From positions 5,415,739 to 5,479,738 of the forward strand of contig OX336340.1 of NCBI GenBank assembly GCA_946902875.1: a stretch of DNA of 64,000 nucleotides, written 5' to 3'. Below are positions 31,871 through 42,222 of the stretch, piece after piece. Position 1 is the first letter of the stretch. Every line of letters starts with the position of its first letter. The stretch comes from Nematopogon swammerdamellus (taxonomy: Eukaryota > Arthropoda > Insecta > Lepidoptera > Adelidae). The notes below the pieces were generated by a model. That model was given only the letters and a program-made list of their open reading frames with translations. It had not been told where the DNA came from and made no database searches. The position numbers and the translations under genes were made by a program.

Positions 31871-32281
31871 GGTACATCGCTAGAAATTGGCAAATACTAA
31901 TTCCAAAATACATTACCAATCAAATTTCACGTATTACCGTTCAACGAGCTATAATTACAAAACGAGTAGGCGCCTCCTAGCATAATATACCGGTCGATGA
32001 ACCACAAATAACTCTATGAATAATATTGGATGCTGCGAGCGCGGTCGAAACGTATGGAAACTAGATGGGTACCTATGTTTAAATTGGCCGACAGAGTGGG
32101 CTCTCGAATCAACTGGAATACAGCGAGAGCACTTTCGTGCTTTATTAGAGGTGGGGAGATTAGACGTGGGGTTTAATTTAGGAAGGGCGAACCAAGCGGA
32201 AATACCTGTTAGATACTGTAGTATGAAAATACATTGGCTTAGAACACCACTAGGCTACAATTTATTGTAAATAATACACAC
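31871..32281. other. No recognised feature
   Basis: An 84-codon frame at 32016-32270 has no domain I recognise and no partner, so it is left uncalled. Confidence 0.3.
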
Positions 32282-32392
32282 ATACATATACATACAACAC
32301 ACGCTGTATCCCGACCATCAGGGTAAGTAGAGTAATCGGTGTTGTGCTGCAAGAACTCTGGAAAATTGCAACACAACATCGACCACCACGTT

Positions 32393-32867
32393 CTATTTTT
32401 TTTTATGGAAACTGACACAGTTGTCTACATCACCAGGCCTCACGCACTCTATGTAATTGCGCGCGCTAACTACCTACCGCCCGACGACGGGCCGCCGGCG
32501 GTCTATTTCAGTGGAAATTCGTCAGCCGCGCGAAGTATACATAGACGCTCACGCTCACCCACGCAACTGCGCGCAGCTGCAAAGCAATAACCACTTTACA
32601 CTCGATCATTAAGGTACATTTTCGCACGCAGCGATTGGCGACGTGAAGCAGTAGGCTATTAAAGCCCGAATGTAGGAACATTTTCTTGGGAGTGATTTAT
32701 CTGTTACGAAGAACTATTAAGTAATCTGTGACATCACCTACAACATCCGACCGACCGACATTTCATTCAGTGCGGTGGTACCAACCCGGGCGGGTTAAAC
32801 CCTACCACCTAGTAATATAAGAAGGGAGTGATAACCCTTAGTCGGGTATATCGCGACATAACGTTTA
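32393..32867 (-). mobile_element. SINE family A fragment inserted in SINE B
   Basis: TTTTTTTTATGGAAACTGAC at the left and CAGTGCGGTGGTACCAACCC with the core on the right. The tail between CATCC and GACCGAC has an internal deletion. Confidence 0.7.
32435..32730. mobile_element. 296-bp insertion with 8-bp duplication ACATCACC
   Basis: ACATCACC occurs at 32427-32434 and 32731-32738, on either side of a segment foreign to SINE A. The ends (AGGCCTCACGC / TAATCTGTG) do not form a clear inverted repeat. The length of the duplication suggests a hAT-type or retroposon origin. It contains a GC-rich CCGACGACGGGCCGCCGGCG block. Confidence 0.55.
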
Positions 32868-33140
32868 ACCGATCTTGTTATCGGACAAGATAACTATCAA
32901 GCAGCAATAGAGTCACAAAGACCCACCTGCTGCACAACTCGGTGGCAGGACCGCGCCAAGGTGAAAGGTGGCAAGCCTGTCGCCCTTTAGCAAGCCATCT
33001 CGTCCTTATCCCTTAGTCGCCTTTTACGACATGCACGGGGAGAGACGCAGTGGGGCTATTCTTTTTTACCGACTTAAAAAAAGGAGGAGGTTATCAATTC
33101 GACCATTTTTTTTTAATTACCGGCCTCACACAGTACCTAC

Positions 33141-33454
33141 ATAATTATCCGTAGTAAATATAATTATTATAAAGTTATTCTGTTTATATGGATTTTTTTA
33201 TACCTATTCTTTTCACTTTTTCAGGGTTCCGTGTCCATGCGGAAGTGGTCCGACTACGGAAAAAAAGTAGAATTTTCCAACAGTGAACAATTCTGTAGTC
33301 AAACAACATGTTGTTATTTTCGCTTCTAGAGAAAGCATTAGTATCATTTTGTATTTATCTCGTTTTATATTAGCTGTATATGATAATTTTTATTTTTCAA
33401 CTTTTTTCGGCGAGCATTACATGTCGTATTAAGCATATCAACACTCCGAAAATC
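33141..33454. other. No recognised feature
   Basis: A/T-rich. TTTTTCAGGGTTCCGTGTCC at 33219 is a short piece of family D. Confidence 0.3.
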
Positions 33455-33545
33455 TGCTGCTCGGCGCCTAACTCAGTGTGGCTTCGCGAGGAGAGGTGAT
33501 TTTTAACTCCGTTGATTGCACTATTGGTCTCTCGGCATAAAAAAC
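33455..33545 (+). mobile_element. LINE 3' end fragment (GCGTGGTTTCGCGAGG family)
   Basis: AGTGTGGCTTCGCGAGGAGA and CACTATTGGTCTCTCGGCAT match the ends at 17870 and 55555. Confidence 0.55.
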
Positions 33546-33579
33546 GTCCTGCGAACAGCAAGATTTTTCAAAAAAATTG

Positions 33580-33851
33580 CATACATACGACACGCTGTAT
33601 CCCGTCAATCGGGATAAGCAGAGTAATCGGACTTGTGCTGCAGGTACTCTTGTAAATTACAGCACAACACCAACCACCACGTTTAGCATGACCCGGTACA
33701 TGACTCGGTGGAAGGACCGTTCCAAGGTGAGAGGTGGCGAACCTGTCGCATTTTAGCACAGCATCTTGTCCTTATCCCTTAGTCGCCTTTTACGACATGC
33801 ACGGGGAGAGATGCAGTGGGGCTATTTTTAACTTCCGGCCCCACACAGTAC
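33580..33851 (-). mobile_element. SINE family B copy with internal deletion
   Basis: CATACATACGACACGCTGTA to CCACACAGTACC. About 45 bases after ACCACGTTTAGCA are missing. Confidence 0.8.
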
Positions 33852-34147
33852 CAACAAAATTTGACAAAACTAACAATATCAACAAACTTCAACACCAATC
33901 AACTCTACAGTGTCATCAAAGCACCGACTACACTCTGGGCGGCCTCGTTATGCCCAACGGCAACTTTTCGCCGCATTTAATAAGCCATACTCGTTCGCAA
34001 ACTTTGAATAAAAGAAACAGAAAATTTGCATACCCTAGAGGTGTCGTAAGTCGCCCGGGAAGAGCTTCCCCTCAAGAAAGGTCGGATGCTTCCCTGTAAT
34101 TTTCTCCGCATTAATATTTCATGAATTTATTCCGAGCAGAAAAACAT

Positions 34148-34642
34148 TATACAGGGCGTTTCAGGATAGGTTCGAGAAACTTCAAAAATAGAAAGTTATT
34201 AGAAGAAAAAAAATCCTTATCACTCAAATCCAAAGTCTGTACTCTTTTTTTTCATACAAATAAAATTGGAAATTGTATTAAAAACTCTATGGACAGTCAG
34301 TCTGGGGAGATTTGGCAACAGTGCTGTCTAGGTCTAGGGAGTGCAATGACCTAGTCCAGTCCCCTTTTTCTTTAGATGTTATTGAACTTTTAACTTACTT
34401 CTAGTTAAATATGAAACACCCATTTCTATTCGAGAATTAGGGATTTTTTTTTAACTCCCGACGCAAAAGTAGTGTATAAATTTTATTTAATAAAGGTGGA
34501 CGTTAACCGTCCACCAAATCATGATGAAAATTGTTCACCAAAAAGTGTAAGTCTATAAAAAGTTTCAGAGCTTTTCGTCTTCAAATATGGATCCCTTTCG
34601 AACCCTGAAGTTACGAAACCCTATCCGGAAACAGCCTGTATA
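34148..34642. mobile_element. DNA element with TATACAGG...CCTGTATA ends
   Basis: Left TATACAGGGCGTTTCAGGAT and right TATCCGGAAACAGCCTGTAT are imperfect inverted repeats over about 38 bp. 495 bp with no convincing frame. Ends resemble those at 1373 and 42743. Confidence 0.6.
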
Positions 34643-34827
34643 GACCGGTGCTGCGGCGGGCCTGAGTGGAAGATGGTGCGGTGAGTATCGGTTCTCTCGC
34701 TTCATACTGGAATATACCTATAGGGTACACCTTCGTACGCCTCACTGAGCGTGGTATTGACTGTATCAGACTGTCTTTATTCCACTGACTGTTGGAAACA
34801 GCCACACGTGCCAGTTCTCTAGAAAAA

Positions 34828-34925
34828 AAAACGGTCAAGTGCGAATCGAACTCGCGTGGAGAGGGTTCCGTACCATTCCGTTTTCCGTGAGAACTTTTAA
34901 GACTTAAGTTTTTCTGTAAAGTATA
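34828..34925 (+). mobile_element. Family D-variant fragment
   Basis: ACGGTCAAGTGCGAATCG, then GGTTCCGTACCATTCCGTTT, as at 12826. Only the start is present. Confidence 0.5.
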
Positions 34926-35171
34926 AGTGAGGTCCGTGCTTCCCTTCGATCGTTGCGGCTGAACTAACTGGACTGAAAACGCAAACCATTCACATAGCCG
35001 CTCTCTGTTTTCCTCCAAAATATTTTGTTGTTATTTATGTTTCGTATTGTGATTTGAAATGTAGATTAATAAACGCATTTTCTTTCTTCCTGTTTAAATA
35101 AATTTTGAATTCATATCTAGAGTTATTAACTATCTACACATATCTCGGTTAAGTGGTCTGTGTCTATCTAG

Positions 35172-35482
35172 TACATACATACCACCGCTGTATCCCAACA
35201 ATCGGGTTAAGCAGAGTAGTCGGTGTTGTGCTGCAAGCACTCTTGTAAATTAAAGCACAACACCGATCACCACATTTAGCAAAGTATTAGGCGGACAAGA
35301 TAACTATCAAGCAGCAAGTAATGCACGAAGACCCAGCTGCTGCATGACTCGGTGGAGGTAACGTGCTAAAGTGAAAGGTGGCTATCCTGTCGCCGTTATG
35401 CCCGGCACCTTGTTCTTATTTCTTAGTCGCATTATGCACGCAACATGCACGGGAAGAGATGCAGTGGGGATATTTTTTTTTA
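35172..35482 (-). mobile_element. SINE family B copy
   Basis: GTACATACATACCACCGCTG to GATGCAGTGGGGATATTTT, with the conserved GTGTTGTGCTGCAAGCAC block. Confidence 0.8.
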
Positions 35483-35762
35483 ATACATAGTTTACGTGCA
35501 ATACGTTATTTTCAGTGCATTTTCCTCAATTCTCGTGAATACATTGTGCCTCGATAAACATTTGTGCAAAATTTGAATGTTCATTATGCTAGAAAGTTAA
35601 AAGCAAACTTGAACACGAAGTTATTGCATACTGGGGAACGCTGATCGGACTGGTACGTAAAGTAAATGCATAAATTGACATACATACGTACTAGTGGCGT
35701 AAATAAATACAGATAAATTAAGAAGTAAGAACAGAGGAAATCGAAATTTCTAAGAAAATTTC
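35483..35762. other. No recognised feature
   Basis: A/T-rich sequence, nothing recognised. Confidence 0.3.
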
Positions 35763-36005
35763 CAACTTGAAGTGGCAGTGGACTGGGCGCATCTGTCGGA
35801 GACGTGAGGTAGACGGGTGCTCGCTCGGAGGAATCGTACAAGTGTACGTAGCGTAGACGCCGCGCCGCCTGGCTAGGTGGACAGACGATGTAAATAAAAA
35901 AGGTAGCCGGGGGTGGATGGATGAGAAGGGCGGAAGACCGCGTGTGGTGGCGTGCCTTGCGAGAGGCCTATGTCCAGCAGTGGACAGTGGATGTTATTGT
36001 TAAAT
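35763..36005 (+). pseudogene. RTE/R1-like LINE ORF end, degenerate
   Basis: The plus strand reads WQWTGRICRRR, RWTDDV and then a GGCCTATGTCCAGCAGTGGA block, the nucleotide form of the AYVQQW end of these LINEs. Frameshifts interrupt it. Confidence 0.6.
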
Positions 36006-36353
36006 TTGTATGTAAAATGTAATATATTTAAAGTAATAAACGATTTGAATTATTTAGAACTAGCTTTTGCCTGCGGCTTCGCTCGCGTGAAATTCGTATT
36101 TAAAAAGAAGAAAGAAAGTTAACCAGCTACCGCACCTCTATGTCGGCGCGCGGAACAGTACGGTTTGTATGAGAGCCACATCTGAGGGTAGCACGAACAG
36201 AATTTTATTTAGCCTATCCTGTGTCACATATTATAGTTAAATGTGCTTGTACTAAGTTTCATCGAATTCGGATGATCGGTTTAAGAGTGGATGGAGGAAC
36301 ATACATACGAGTACATACAGAAAACATTTCTAAAAATCGTCAATTCAGTCACT

Positions 36354-37631
36354 TGAAGCTACTTCAAAATTTTTGGCCGATAAAATTACAGTGATGGAGC
36401 GGATGTTCGATTTGCTTCCCTCGCTGCAGTCCCACGTTGCGTATGTTCTTTTAAAATTTTGCTTTGCTGTTCCAAAATTGGTTTATCTTATTAGGACGAC
36501 CCCCGTTTGGCTTTTTCCAAATGAAATTATGAAAATTGACAGTTCAATTAAATCTACTTTGGAATTGATTTTGAATATTAAATTAGACAACACACAATGG
36601 TTGCAGGCTTCCTTACCCATAAAATTTGGTGGACTGGGAGTGCGCCGTGTGTCCGATGTGGGCATTCCGGCCTTCTTGGCCTCGGCTTATGGCGTGTCAG
36701 AGTTGGTCACTACCATTTTATCCTCAAACAGTGTTCCACCTGAGATATGCCATTTGAACGAGGCCATTAATGCTTTCAATGCCCTGTGTCCCAGTGAGGA
36801 GCCACCAGTGCGGCAAAAATGCCAAAAAGTCTGGGACTCACTACTGGTTCAGCGGTCATACGATACGCTCCTAGCCTCCGCAATACCAACTGAACAGGCC
36901 CGCATCCGCGCGGTATCCACCCCGGAATCTGGTCAGTGGCTAAACGTCGTTCCATCTCCACATACAGGCACACTGCTCGACGATACAACCATGAGGCTCT
37001 CGGTTGCTCTTCGGCTCGGTTGCGACGTGTGCCAACCGCATGTTTGTGCCTGCGGCGCTGCCGTCGACTCGAAGGGACGTCATGGACTGAGCTGCACTAA
37101 AAGTGCTGGGAGATTTCAAGACACTCCACCCTTAATACCATAATAAAAAGGGCACTCAGTTCCATCGATGTTCCTTGTATCCTGGAACCAGTCGGTTTAT
37201 TTAGAGACGACGGTAAGCGCCCAGATGGGATGACGTTGATCCCATGGGCCAAGGGCAGGTCTCTCGTGTGGGACGCCACCTGCGTCGACACCAAGGCAGC
37301 TTCATATTTGAGCCAAACATGTAAGATGCCTGGTGCCGCCGCGGAGGCTGCCGCGCGGAACAAACACAGTAAATATTCAGAAATTAAAAAATCTTACGAA
37401 TTTTTGGCTTTCTCCGTCGAAACTTTAGGCCCCTGGAGTAAGGAAGTAAAAAATCTTGTGCACACTTTAGGCTCAAAATTAAAAATTATATCGGGCGACC
37501 CTCGTTCAGGAGTTTATCTCAAACAGAGGGTCAGCATCGCCATCCAGCGTGGGAATGCCGCGAGTATGCTGGGAACACTCAGCTCCATCCCCAGGCAAAA
37601 TTTCAGTGAAATATTTTATATAGTTATGTAA
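36354..37631 (+). pseudogene. LINE ORF C-terminus: RT thumb, zinc knuckle, endonuclease-like domain (one frameshift)
   Basis: The first frame (to 37143) carries SLPIKFGGLGVRRVSDVG, a region after the RT catalytic core. It then has a knuckle Cys225-x-Cys227-x9-His237-x3-Cys241 (numbered from 36373), followed by SAGRF. A single-base deletion after codon GRF (about 37118-37124) moves the reading to a second frame that runs to TAA 37629-37631. That frame opens RHSTLN and holds KRPDGMTLIPW and then VWDATCVDT, a PD...D arrangement like the restriction-like endonucleases placed after a CCHC knuckle in R2/NeSL-type LINEs. The clade is not settled: similar proteins are common in arthropod and cnidarian genomes without a clear name to me. 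The RT palm is missing, so the copy is dead. Confidence 0.65.
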
Positions 37632-37689
37632 GTAGTTTGTTTAGCATTTTAATTTTGTATTCATTTTATATCAAATAAATCCCTTCTAA
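36354..37689 (+). mobile_element. 5'-truncated LINE with target-site duplication AATTCAGT
   Basis: The host repeat reads ...GTCAATTCAGT before and TCTAATTCAGT... after the insert, so an 8-bp AATTCAGT duplication flanks it. The 3' UTR is short, ends TATCAAATAAATCCCTTCT, and has no long poly-A. Confidence 0.75.
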
Positions 37690-37832
37690 TTCAGTTTTAG
37701 TATCATACATAGAGTCTACAAATGCCGTATCTCATAAAACAAAGTATCTTACTCCATGACCATCCCTTACAGAGTCGTTTTTTGTTTTGTTTTCATTTAT
37801 TTAATGCCATCTGTCTCTTCTTGGCATTCAAT

Positions 37833-37890
37833 CACAGAGCAACAAATGCTCGCGCCCGCCCCTCGCGCGGTAGGTATTTGATGCTCTGTG
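37833..37890. mobile_element. 58-bp hAT-like micro-MITE with 8-bp duplication
   Basis: Flanked by CATTCAAT at 37825-37832 and 37891-37898. The ends CACAGAGCAACAAATGCT and GGTATTTGATGCTCTGTG match the ends of the 294-bp element at 31577. The interior is reduced to a few GC-rich bases. Confidence 0.8.
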
Positions 37891-38010
37891 CATTCAATAG
37901 TCGGTGAGTGATTTTCGAGAGTCGTGCGCAGTGGCACTTTCTTTTATCTTTTCCTGCTATACTGCCCGCATAGGCCTCGAGGGGCCTTCCTCTTCAGTAC
38001 CTATCTCGAA

Positions 38011-38294
38011 GACTTTTTTTTTTTATGGAAACTGACACGGTTGGCTACATCACCTAAAACGTCCGTGATGTCAGCCCATAACACCGGGTGAACTAGGTGC
38101 CATGTCAGTGCTTCCCCCTTTGATCGTGCCGGCTACACTGAACTGGTCGGAAAACACAAACTATTTACATAGCCGTTTTTAACCGACGTTTCATTCAGTG
38201 CGGTGGTACCAACCCGGGCGGGTTGAACCCTACCACCAAGTAAGATTAGGAGGGAAGGGACCTACAGTTTTACGAGGAATCCGAACCTCGGTGA
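38011..38294 (-). mobile_element. SINE family A, head truncated
   Basis: T-run, ATGGAAACTGACACGGTTGG, A tail and core, ending at the B-box-like GAGGAATCCGAACCTCGG. 5S and A-box parts are missing. Confidence 0.8.
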
Positions 38295-38457
38295 AAGACT
38301 TTACAAAAAGACTTTGTTCGTTCCCACTATTTAAAAACCTTATTTTATGCATTCCGTTTTCTTTCTTTCTACATTGAAACTGTGGAAACAGCACTCCTAA
38401 TTAGCACGACAAAATACACACCAGTATAATAATTAGCGTGTAAGTATATATAAGTAG

Positions 38458-39190
38458 GTACCGTGTGGGGCCGGTACTTAAAAATAATAGCCCCACTGCA
38501 TGTCTCTCCGTGCATGTCGTAAAAGGCGACTAATTTATTTAGTTCTTTACGTTTTACATAGATATAAAATATTTTATTAGGTAAGGATAAGATGCCGTGC
38601 TAAAGGATGACGGGCTAGCTACCTTTCACCCTGGCGAGGTCCATCCACAAAGTCATACAGCAGCTGGGTCTTCGTGCCTTACTAGCTGCTTGATAGTTAC
38701 ATACATACATACATTCTACACGCCGCCGTATCCCGACAATCGGGGTAAGCAGAGTAATCGGTGTTGTGCTGCAAGTACCTACTCTAATAAATTACAGCAC
38801 AACACCGACCACTACGTTTAGCCAAGTATTCGGACAAGATAACTATTAGGCAGCAAGTAAGGCACGAAGGCCCACCTGCTGCATGTCTCGGTGGAAAGAC
38901 CGTGCCAAGGTGAGAGGTGCCTAGCCTGTCGCCCTTATGCACGGCATCTTGTCCTTATCTCTTAGTCGTCTTTTACGACATGCACGGGGAGAAATGCAGT
39001 GGGGCTATTCTTTTTAAGTACCGGCCCCATACAGTACACACCTGATAGTTATCTTGTCCTAATACTATTGCTAAACGTGATGGTCAGTGTTGTGCTGTAA
39101 TTTATAAGAGTACTTGCAGCACAACACCGATTACTCTGCTTACTCCGATTGTCGGGATACAGCGTGTGGTATGTAGGTATGTATAATAAT
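38458..39190 (+). mobile_element. SINE family B copy interrupted by another B copy
   Basis: Plus-strand B as 38458-38699 (GGTACCGTGTGGGGCCGGTA...GCTGCTTGATAGTTA) and 39043-39190 (TGATAGTTATCTTGTCC...CAGCGTGTGGTATGTAGG). A foreign 45-bp A/T-rich stretch also interrupts it near 38536-38580. Confidence 0.8.
38700..39042 (-). mobile_element. SINE family B, precisely bounded nested copy (9-bp duplication)
   Basis: TGATAGTTA flanks it at 38691-38699 and 39043-39051. The element is 343 bp: CATACATACATACATTC tail on the left, CCGGCCCCATACAGTACACA on the right. It gives the true ends of family B. Confidence 0.9.
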
Positions 39191-39214
39191 TAGTCCTCAA
39201 CAATTATATAATGC

Positions 39215-39310
39215 AGATATATCATCATCATTATCATCATCAGCCTGTATCGGTCCACTGCTGGACATAGGCCTCTCCCAAGGCAAGCCACCACACGCGG
39301 TCTTCCGTTC
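39215..39310 (-). mobile_element. LINE 3' end with (ATC)n tail
   Basis: ATCATCATCATTATCATCAT, then GGTCCACTGCTGGACATAGG, CACCACACGCGGTCTTCCG. Same family type as 35763 in inverse orientation. Confidence 0.65.
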
Positions 39311-39723
39311 ACTTGCAGATATATAGCTCGTCGAAATTTCTAACACAAACAGATGCGTCCAACTTTCTGTTCGAGGCAATATTGTTGCACCCGATGTATT
39401 ATATGCGGAACTGTTGCATACATTGTATGCGGAAAAAGTACTCGAGTTATCGGCGGCTGGCTCGAGCGAAATATGACCTAACTTTCCAAGTCCCGCCCGA
39501 GGGCTGTGCGCTTCTGTTGTTGCTTATGACCACAGAACATGAACCACGAGAAGTATTAGCGCTTAAAATAGGCTGGAATGACAAATACTACAAGGAAGGG
39601 CTTGAGTATGTCAAATAGATACCTAGTAGGTAGGTATATCAATAATGGATAATGCACCAGGTACCTACTTACGGCCAGGTTGCATTGGTAAGTTTTGAGT
39701 ACTGTGGTACAGATTTTTATTTT

Positions 39724-40012
39724 TTAGGTTTCCGTATCCCATACGGAAGCCTATTACTAAGCCTAAGCCGTCTGTCTGTTTGTCCGTCCGTCCGTCTGTC
39801 CGAGGGCTGTATCTCTTGAACCGTAATAGGTAGCCCGTTGAAATTTTCACAGAATATGTGTTATTATGGCGAATATAACAACAAATAATAAAAAATCGAA
39901 AAAATAAAAAACTAAGGGGGATTCCCATACAAGAAACGTGTTTTTTTTTTCAATATTTTTCTTGTGATGCGGAAACCTCGGTGCGCGAGTCCGACTCGCA
40001 CTTGGCCGGTTT
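39724..40012 (-). mobile_element. Dispersed repeat family D
   Basis: TTAGGTTTCCGTATCCCATA, (GTCCGTCC)n, CCGTAATAGGTAGCCCGTTG, and closing GAGTCCGACTCGCACTTGGC. Near full-length. Confidence 0.8.
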
Positions 40013-40343
40013 TTATTTATTCAATTTCATATTATGTATTATCTTGACTCTGGCCTCCGGCTTCCCTCAGTAAAATGTTCACGCCACGCCACTGGTACCT
40101 AAATTATTAATTGAGATAAATAAAGAAACGTAAATAATGTTCTATGTTTATTAAACGGTTTTTTTATATGTTAGTATTAAGCACGTACTCGCTTTATACT
40201 ATAGTGTCCGATGCCAAATACGACTTTGATGACGACAGCATAAGGTTCAATATGGAACCGTGCACGTGCAAGTTGACTGTTCGGAAAAATTATGCGACAT
40301 CATGAAGGTGCAACAGAGCAAAAATTTTGAGATAATACGTAAC

Positions 40344-40416
40344 GGCCCGGTGGCGTAGTTGATTATCGCGTTGGCGGCTCAAGCCAGACACCCAGGTTCG
40401 AATCCTGGTCGGGATG
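40344..40416 (+). tRNA. tRNA-like sequence (probably pseudogene or SINE-type)
   Basis: A box TGGCGTAGTTGA at 40351, perfect B box GGTTCGAATCC at 40395-40405, and a T6 run at 40419-40424 that would stop RNA polymerase III. The T-arm stem CCAGG/CCTGG is perfect. The anticodon arm can be drawn with a CTCAAGC loop (CAA, Leu) or as GGC..GCC around GGCTCAA, and neither is fully canonical. The acceptor stem pairs only partly (CCCG with CGGG). It is more likely a mobile tRNA derivative than a working tRNA gene. Confidence 0.4.
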
Positions 40417-40540
40417 TATTTTTTCCAATGATTTTCGCTTTGCATTTTTCTAATTAAAAATATATAAATAATTTTCTATCTTTCTTCATTACATAAATGC
40501 AAAGCCGAAAATGAAGAGAGTCAAAAATAAAAGATAATAC

Positions 40541-40613
40541 GTCCCGACCAGGATTCGAACCTGGAACTCCTGGCTTGAGCCGCCAGCACTTTACCAATTC
40601 CGCCACCGGGTCG
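40541..40613 (-). tRNA. tRNA-like sequence, second arm
   Basis: On the minus strand: GGTGGCGGAATTGG (A box), CTGGCGGCTCAAGCCAG (perfect 5-bp stem, 7-base loop), GGTTCGAATCC (B box), CGGGACG end. It is better preserved than the left copy in the D arm. No T-run directly follows (the downstream sequence is TATTATCTTTTATTT). Confidence 0.4.
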
Positions 40614-40759
40614 ATGACGCATTCTCTTTAAATTTTCGAACCGTTGCTCTAGTAGGTATGACGCAATCTCCTGCGCTCAGTTAACTTGCACGATTCCATA
40701 TTGAATCTTATGCTGTCGTCACCAAATTCGTATTTGGCATCGGACACTAGAAGTTGAAT

Positions 40760-41916
40760 TGGGATTTTTAATATTAACGTTTCTATCGACCAAGGTGACT
40801 TTTTAACGACGAAGCGCCGCGCGCAGTTTCGCTTCCCTAGGTCATAAAACTTTATTGCCCGAACTGCCAGGACCGTTTGATAATACTATAGTTATGAAGA
40901 TCAGTATAAAACATAGAGTTATATATATTAATATACTCTAAAATATGTAAGATCATCTTTGCTGGGTTTTGGGGGAAAGGTGATGTATACGTCGGCGCAG
41001 GGCGCAGCGACTGACGTCTGCGAACGAACAGCTAACTGTAAGGATTCTAAATATTTTTTGTACAATTTTAAGTTCAGTGGCCTTAATAATATAGTTAAAA
41101 ATGTGCAAAAAATTACCCCCACCCCCTTTTCTCCTAGGTTTCTAAAGCCAAAATTTTGACTTTCATAGGGTTATTAGATATTAATCCATTACAAGATTAC
41201 AGGAAAACTTTTAATTTTTTCGACAATGTAATCTTTTCAGGGAAAAACATATTTTTGTTTTAGTACAGAACCATAATTGAATTGTATATTTTATAGTGTT
41301 TACTCATTAAAAGTATGGTTTATTTTTTTCAGTTAAAATTACCGCAATCTTAAAAAAACATAAAATCTTTATAATAACTCTTATTATTTCTTCCGCTAAA
41401 ATTTTTGTCCAACAATCATCAATTCATCACCCTTCTTCATCGCTCGAACCGTCAAATGAAACACCAACAGAAAGCAGACAGATTCCATGAAATGGGCGGT
41501 GTGGTTTTAACTCGGGCGTGTGTTATTTTAAACCGGCTGTAATTTTTTTTTTTTTTTTTTCAAAACGAATTTCCGCATTTGTTACGCCACCGTACGGCTG
41601 TAAGTAAAGCGAGACGGCGGCGGCGGCGGCGGCCCCGAAATGAAAACGGCATTATCGAAATTTAATTGGAGTCGCGCCGTCCACGTACGGCGGCGGAATA
41701 TAATGGGTTGGCCGGGATGTCAGACCACTAAATGAGTTTTCTGTATTTATAATTTGCGCGGATGCTCCGCCGCGAGAGCGAACTGTTCGTGCGGCTTCAA
41801 CTCATTTGGACCGAGATTACATTTTCGGAAATTTCGACGCGAAAATGTATATCGTCGCGACGATAGAACGTCGACATTTTGTGGAGGTTCTATAACAATG
41901 TTTTGTATTCGTTCCA
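40760..41916. other. No gene recognised; GC-rich block near 41600-41720
   Basis: A stretch with (CGG)n at 41616-41634 and GCGCCGTCCACGTACGGCGG contrasts with A/T-rich surroundings. It shows no credible frame and could be an intronic regulatory region of the DIP gene, which is a guess from position. Confidence 0.25.
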
Positions 41917-42222
41917 TGTGGGTCCTGTTACTTGAAAATAATGTCCCACTTCATCTCGCTCTGTGCAAGTTCTGAAAAGCGACTAAGGGATAACGACAAG
42001 TTGCCATTTATAAAGGACGAGAGAATAGTCACCTCTAGCACGGTCCTACCCAGTCATCTTTGTGCCTTGCTTTCTGCTTGACATTTATGTTGTCATAATA
42101 TACTTTGGTATAAACTTATTGGACGGTGTTGTGTTTACGCGAGTTCTTGCAGTGCAACACCGACGACTCTGCTCACCCCGAATATCGTGATAAATCGATA
42201 AATATGTATAAGTATGTATGTA
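41917..42222 (+). mobile_element. SINE family B, old diverged copy
   Basis: CATGTGGGTCCTGTTACTTG, GCGACTAAGGGATAACGACA, GGACGGTGTTGTGTTTACGC and a TATGTATGTATTTAC tail keep the B order with about 25-30% change. Confidence 0.7.

Larger units (their letters stand above)
32282..33140 (-). mobile_element. SINE family B copy split by nested insertions
   Basis: The B sequence is present as 32282-32392 (CACGCTGTATCCCGACCATC...GACCACCACGTT) and about 32868-33140 (CGGACAAGATAACTATCAAG...CACACAGTAC). Between them lies a minus-strand SINE-A fragment (32393-32867), which is itself interrupted at 32435-32730. Confidence 0.75.
36059..37771 (-). mobile_element. Helitron-like repeat split by a LINE
   Basis: Minus orientation: AACTAGCTTTTGCCTGCGGC at the left (its 3' end), GGCGCGCGGAACAGTACGG, and at the right GAGTCTACAAATGCCGTATC and CATGACCATCCCTTACAGAG. 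The copy is interrupted between about 36354 and 37689. Confidence 0.6.
40204..40750. mobile_element. Foldback element with a tRNA-like sequence in each arm
   Basis: The left end TAGTGTCCGATGCCAAATAC is the reverse complement of the right end GTATTTGGCATCGGACACTA. The inverted repeat extends about 75 bp (GACGACAGCATAAGGTTCAA against TTGAATCTTATGCTGTCGTC) and then into the two tRNA-like sequences. 547 bp. A lone end of the same family is at 62215, and a lone inner arm at 28635. Confidence 0.8.

Noticed and set aside
34611..35018. 135-codon minus-strand open frame
   Set aside because: Crosses the end of a TIR element and a family D fragment; composite of repeats.
39313..39618. 101-codon plus-strand open frame
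   Set aside because: No motif recognised, follows a LINE tail directly, no splice or promoter context. It could be checked by protein search, but I cannot support a gene.
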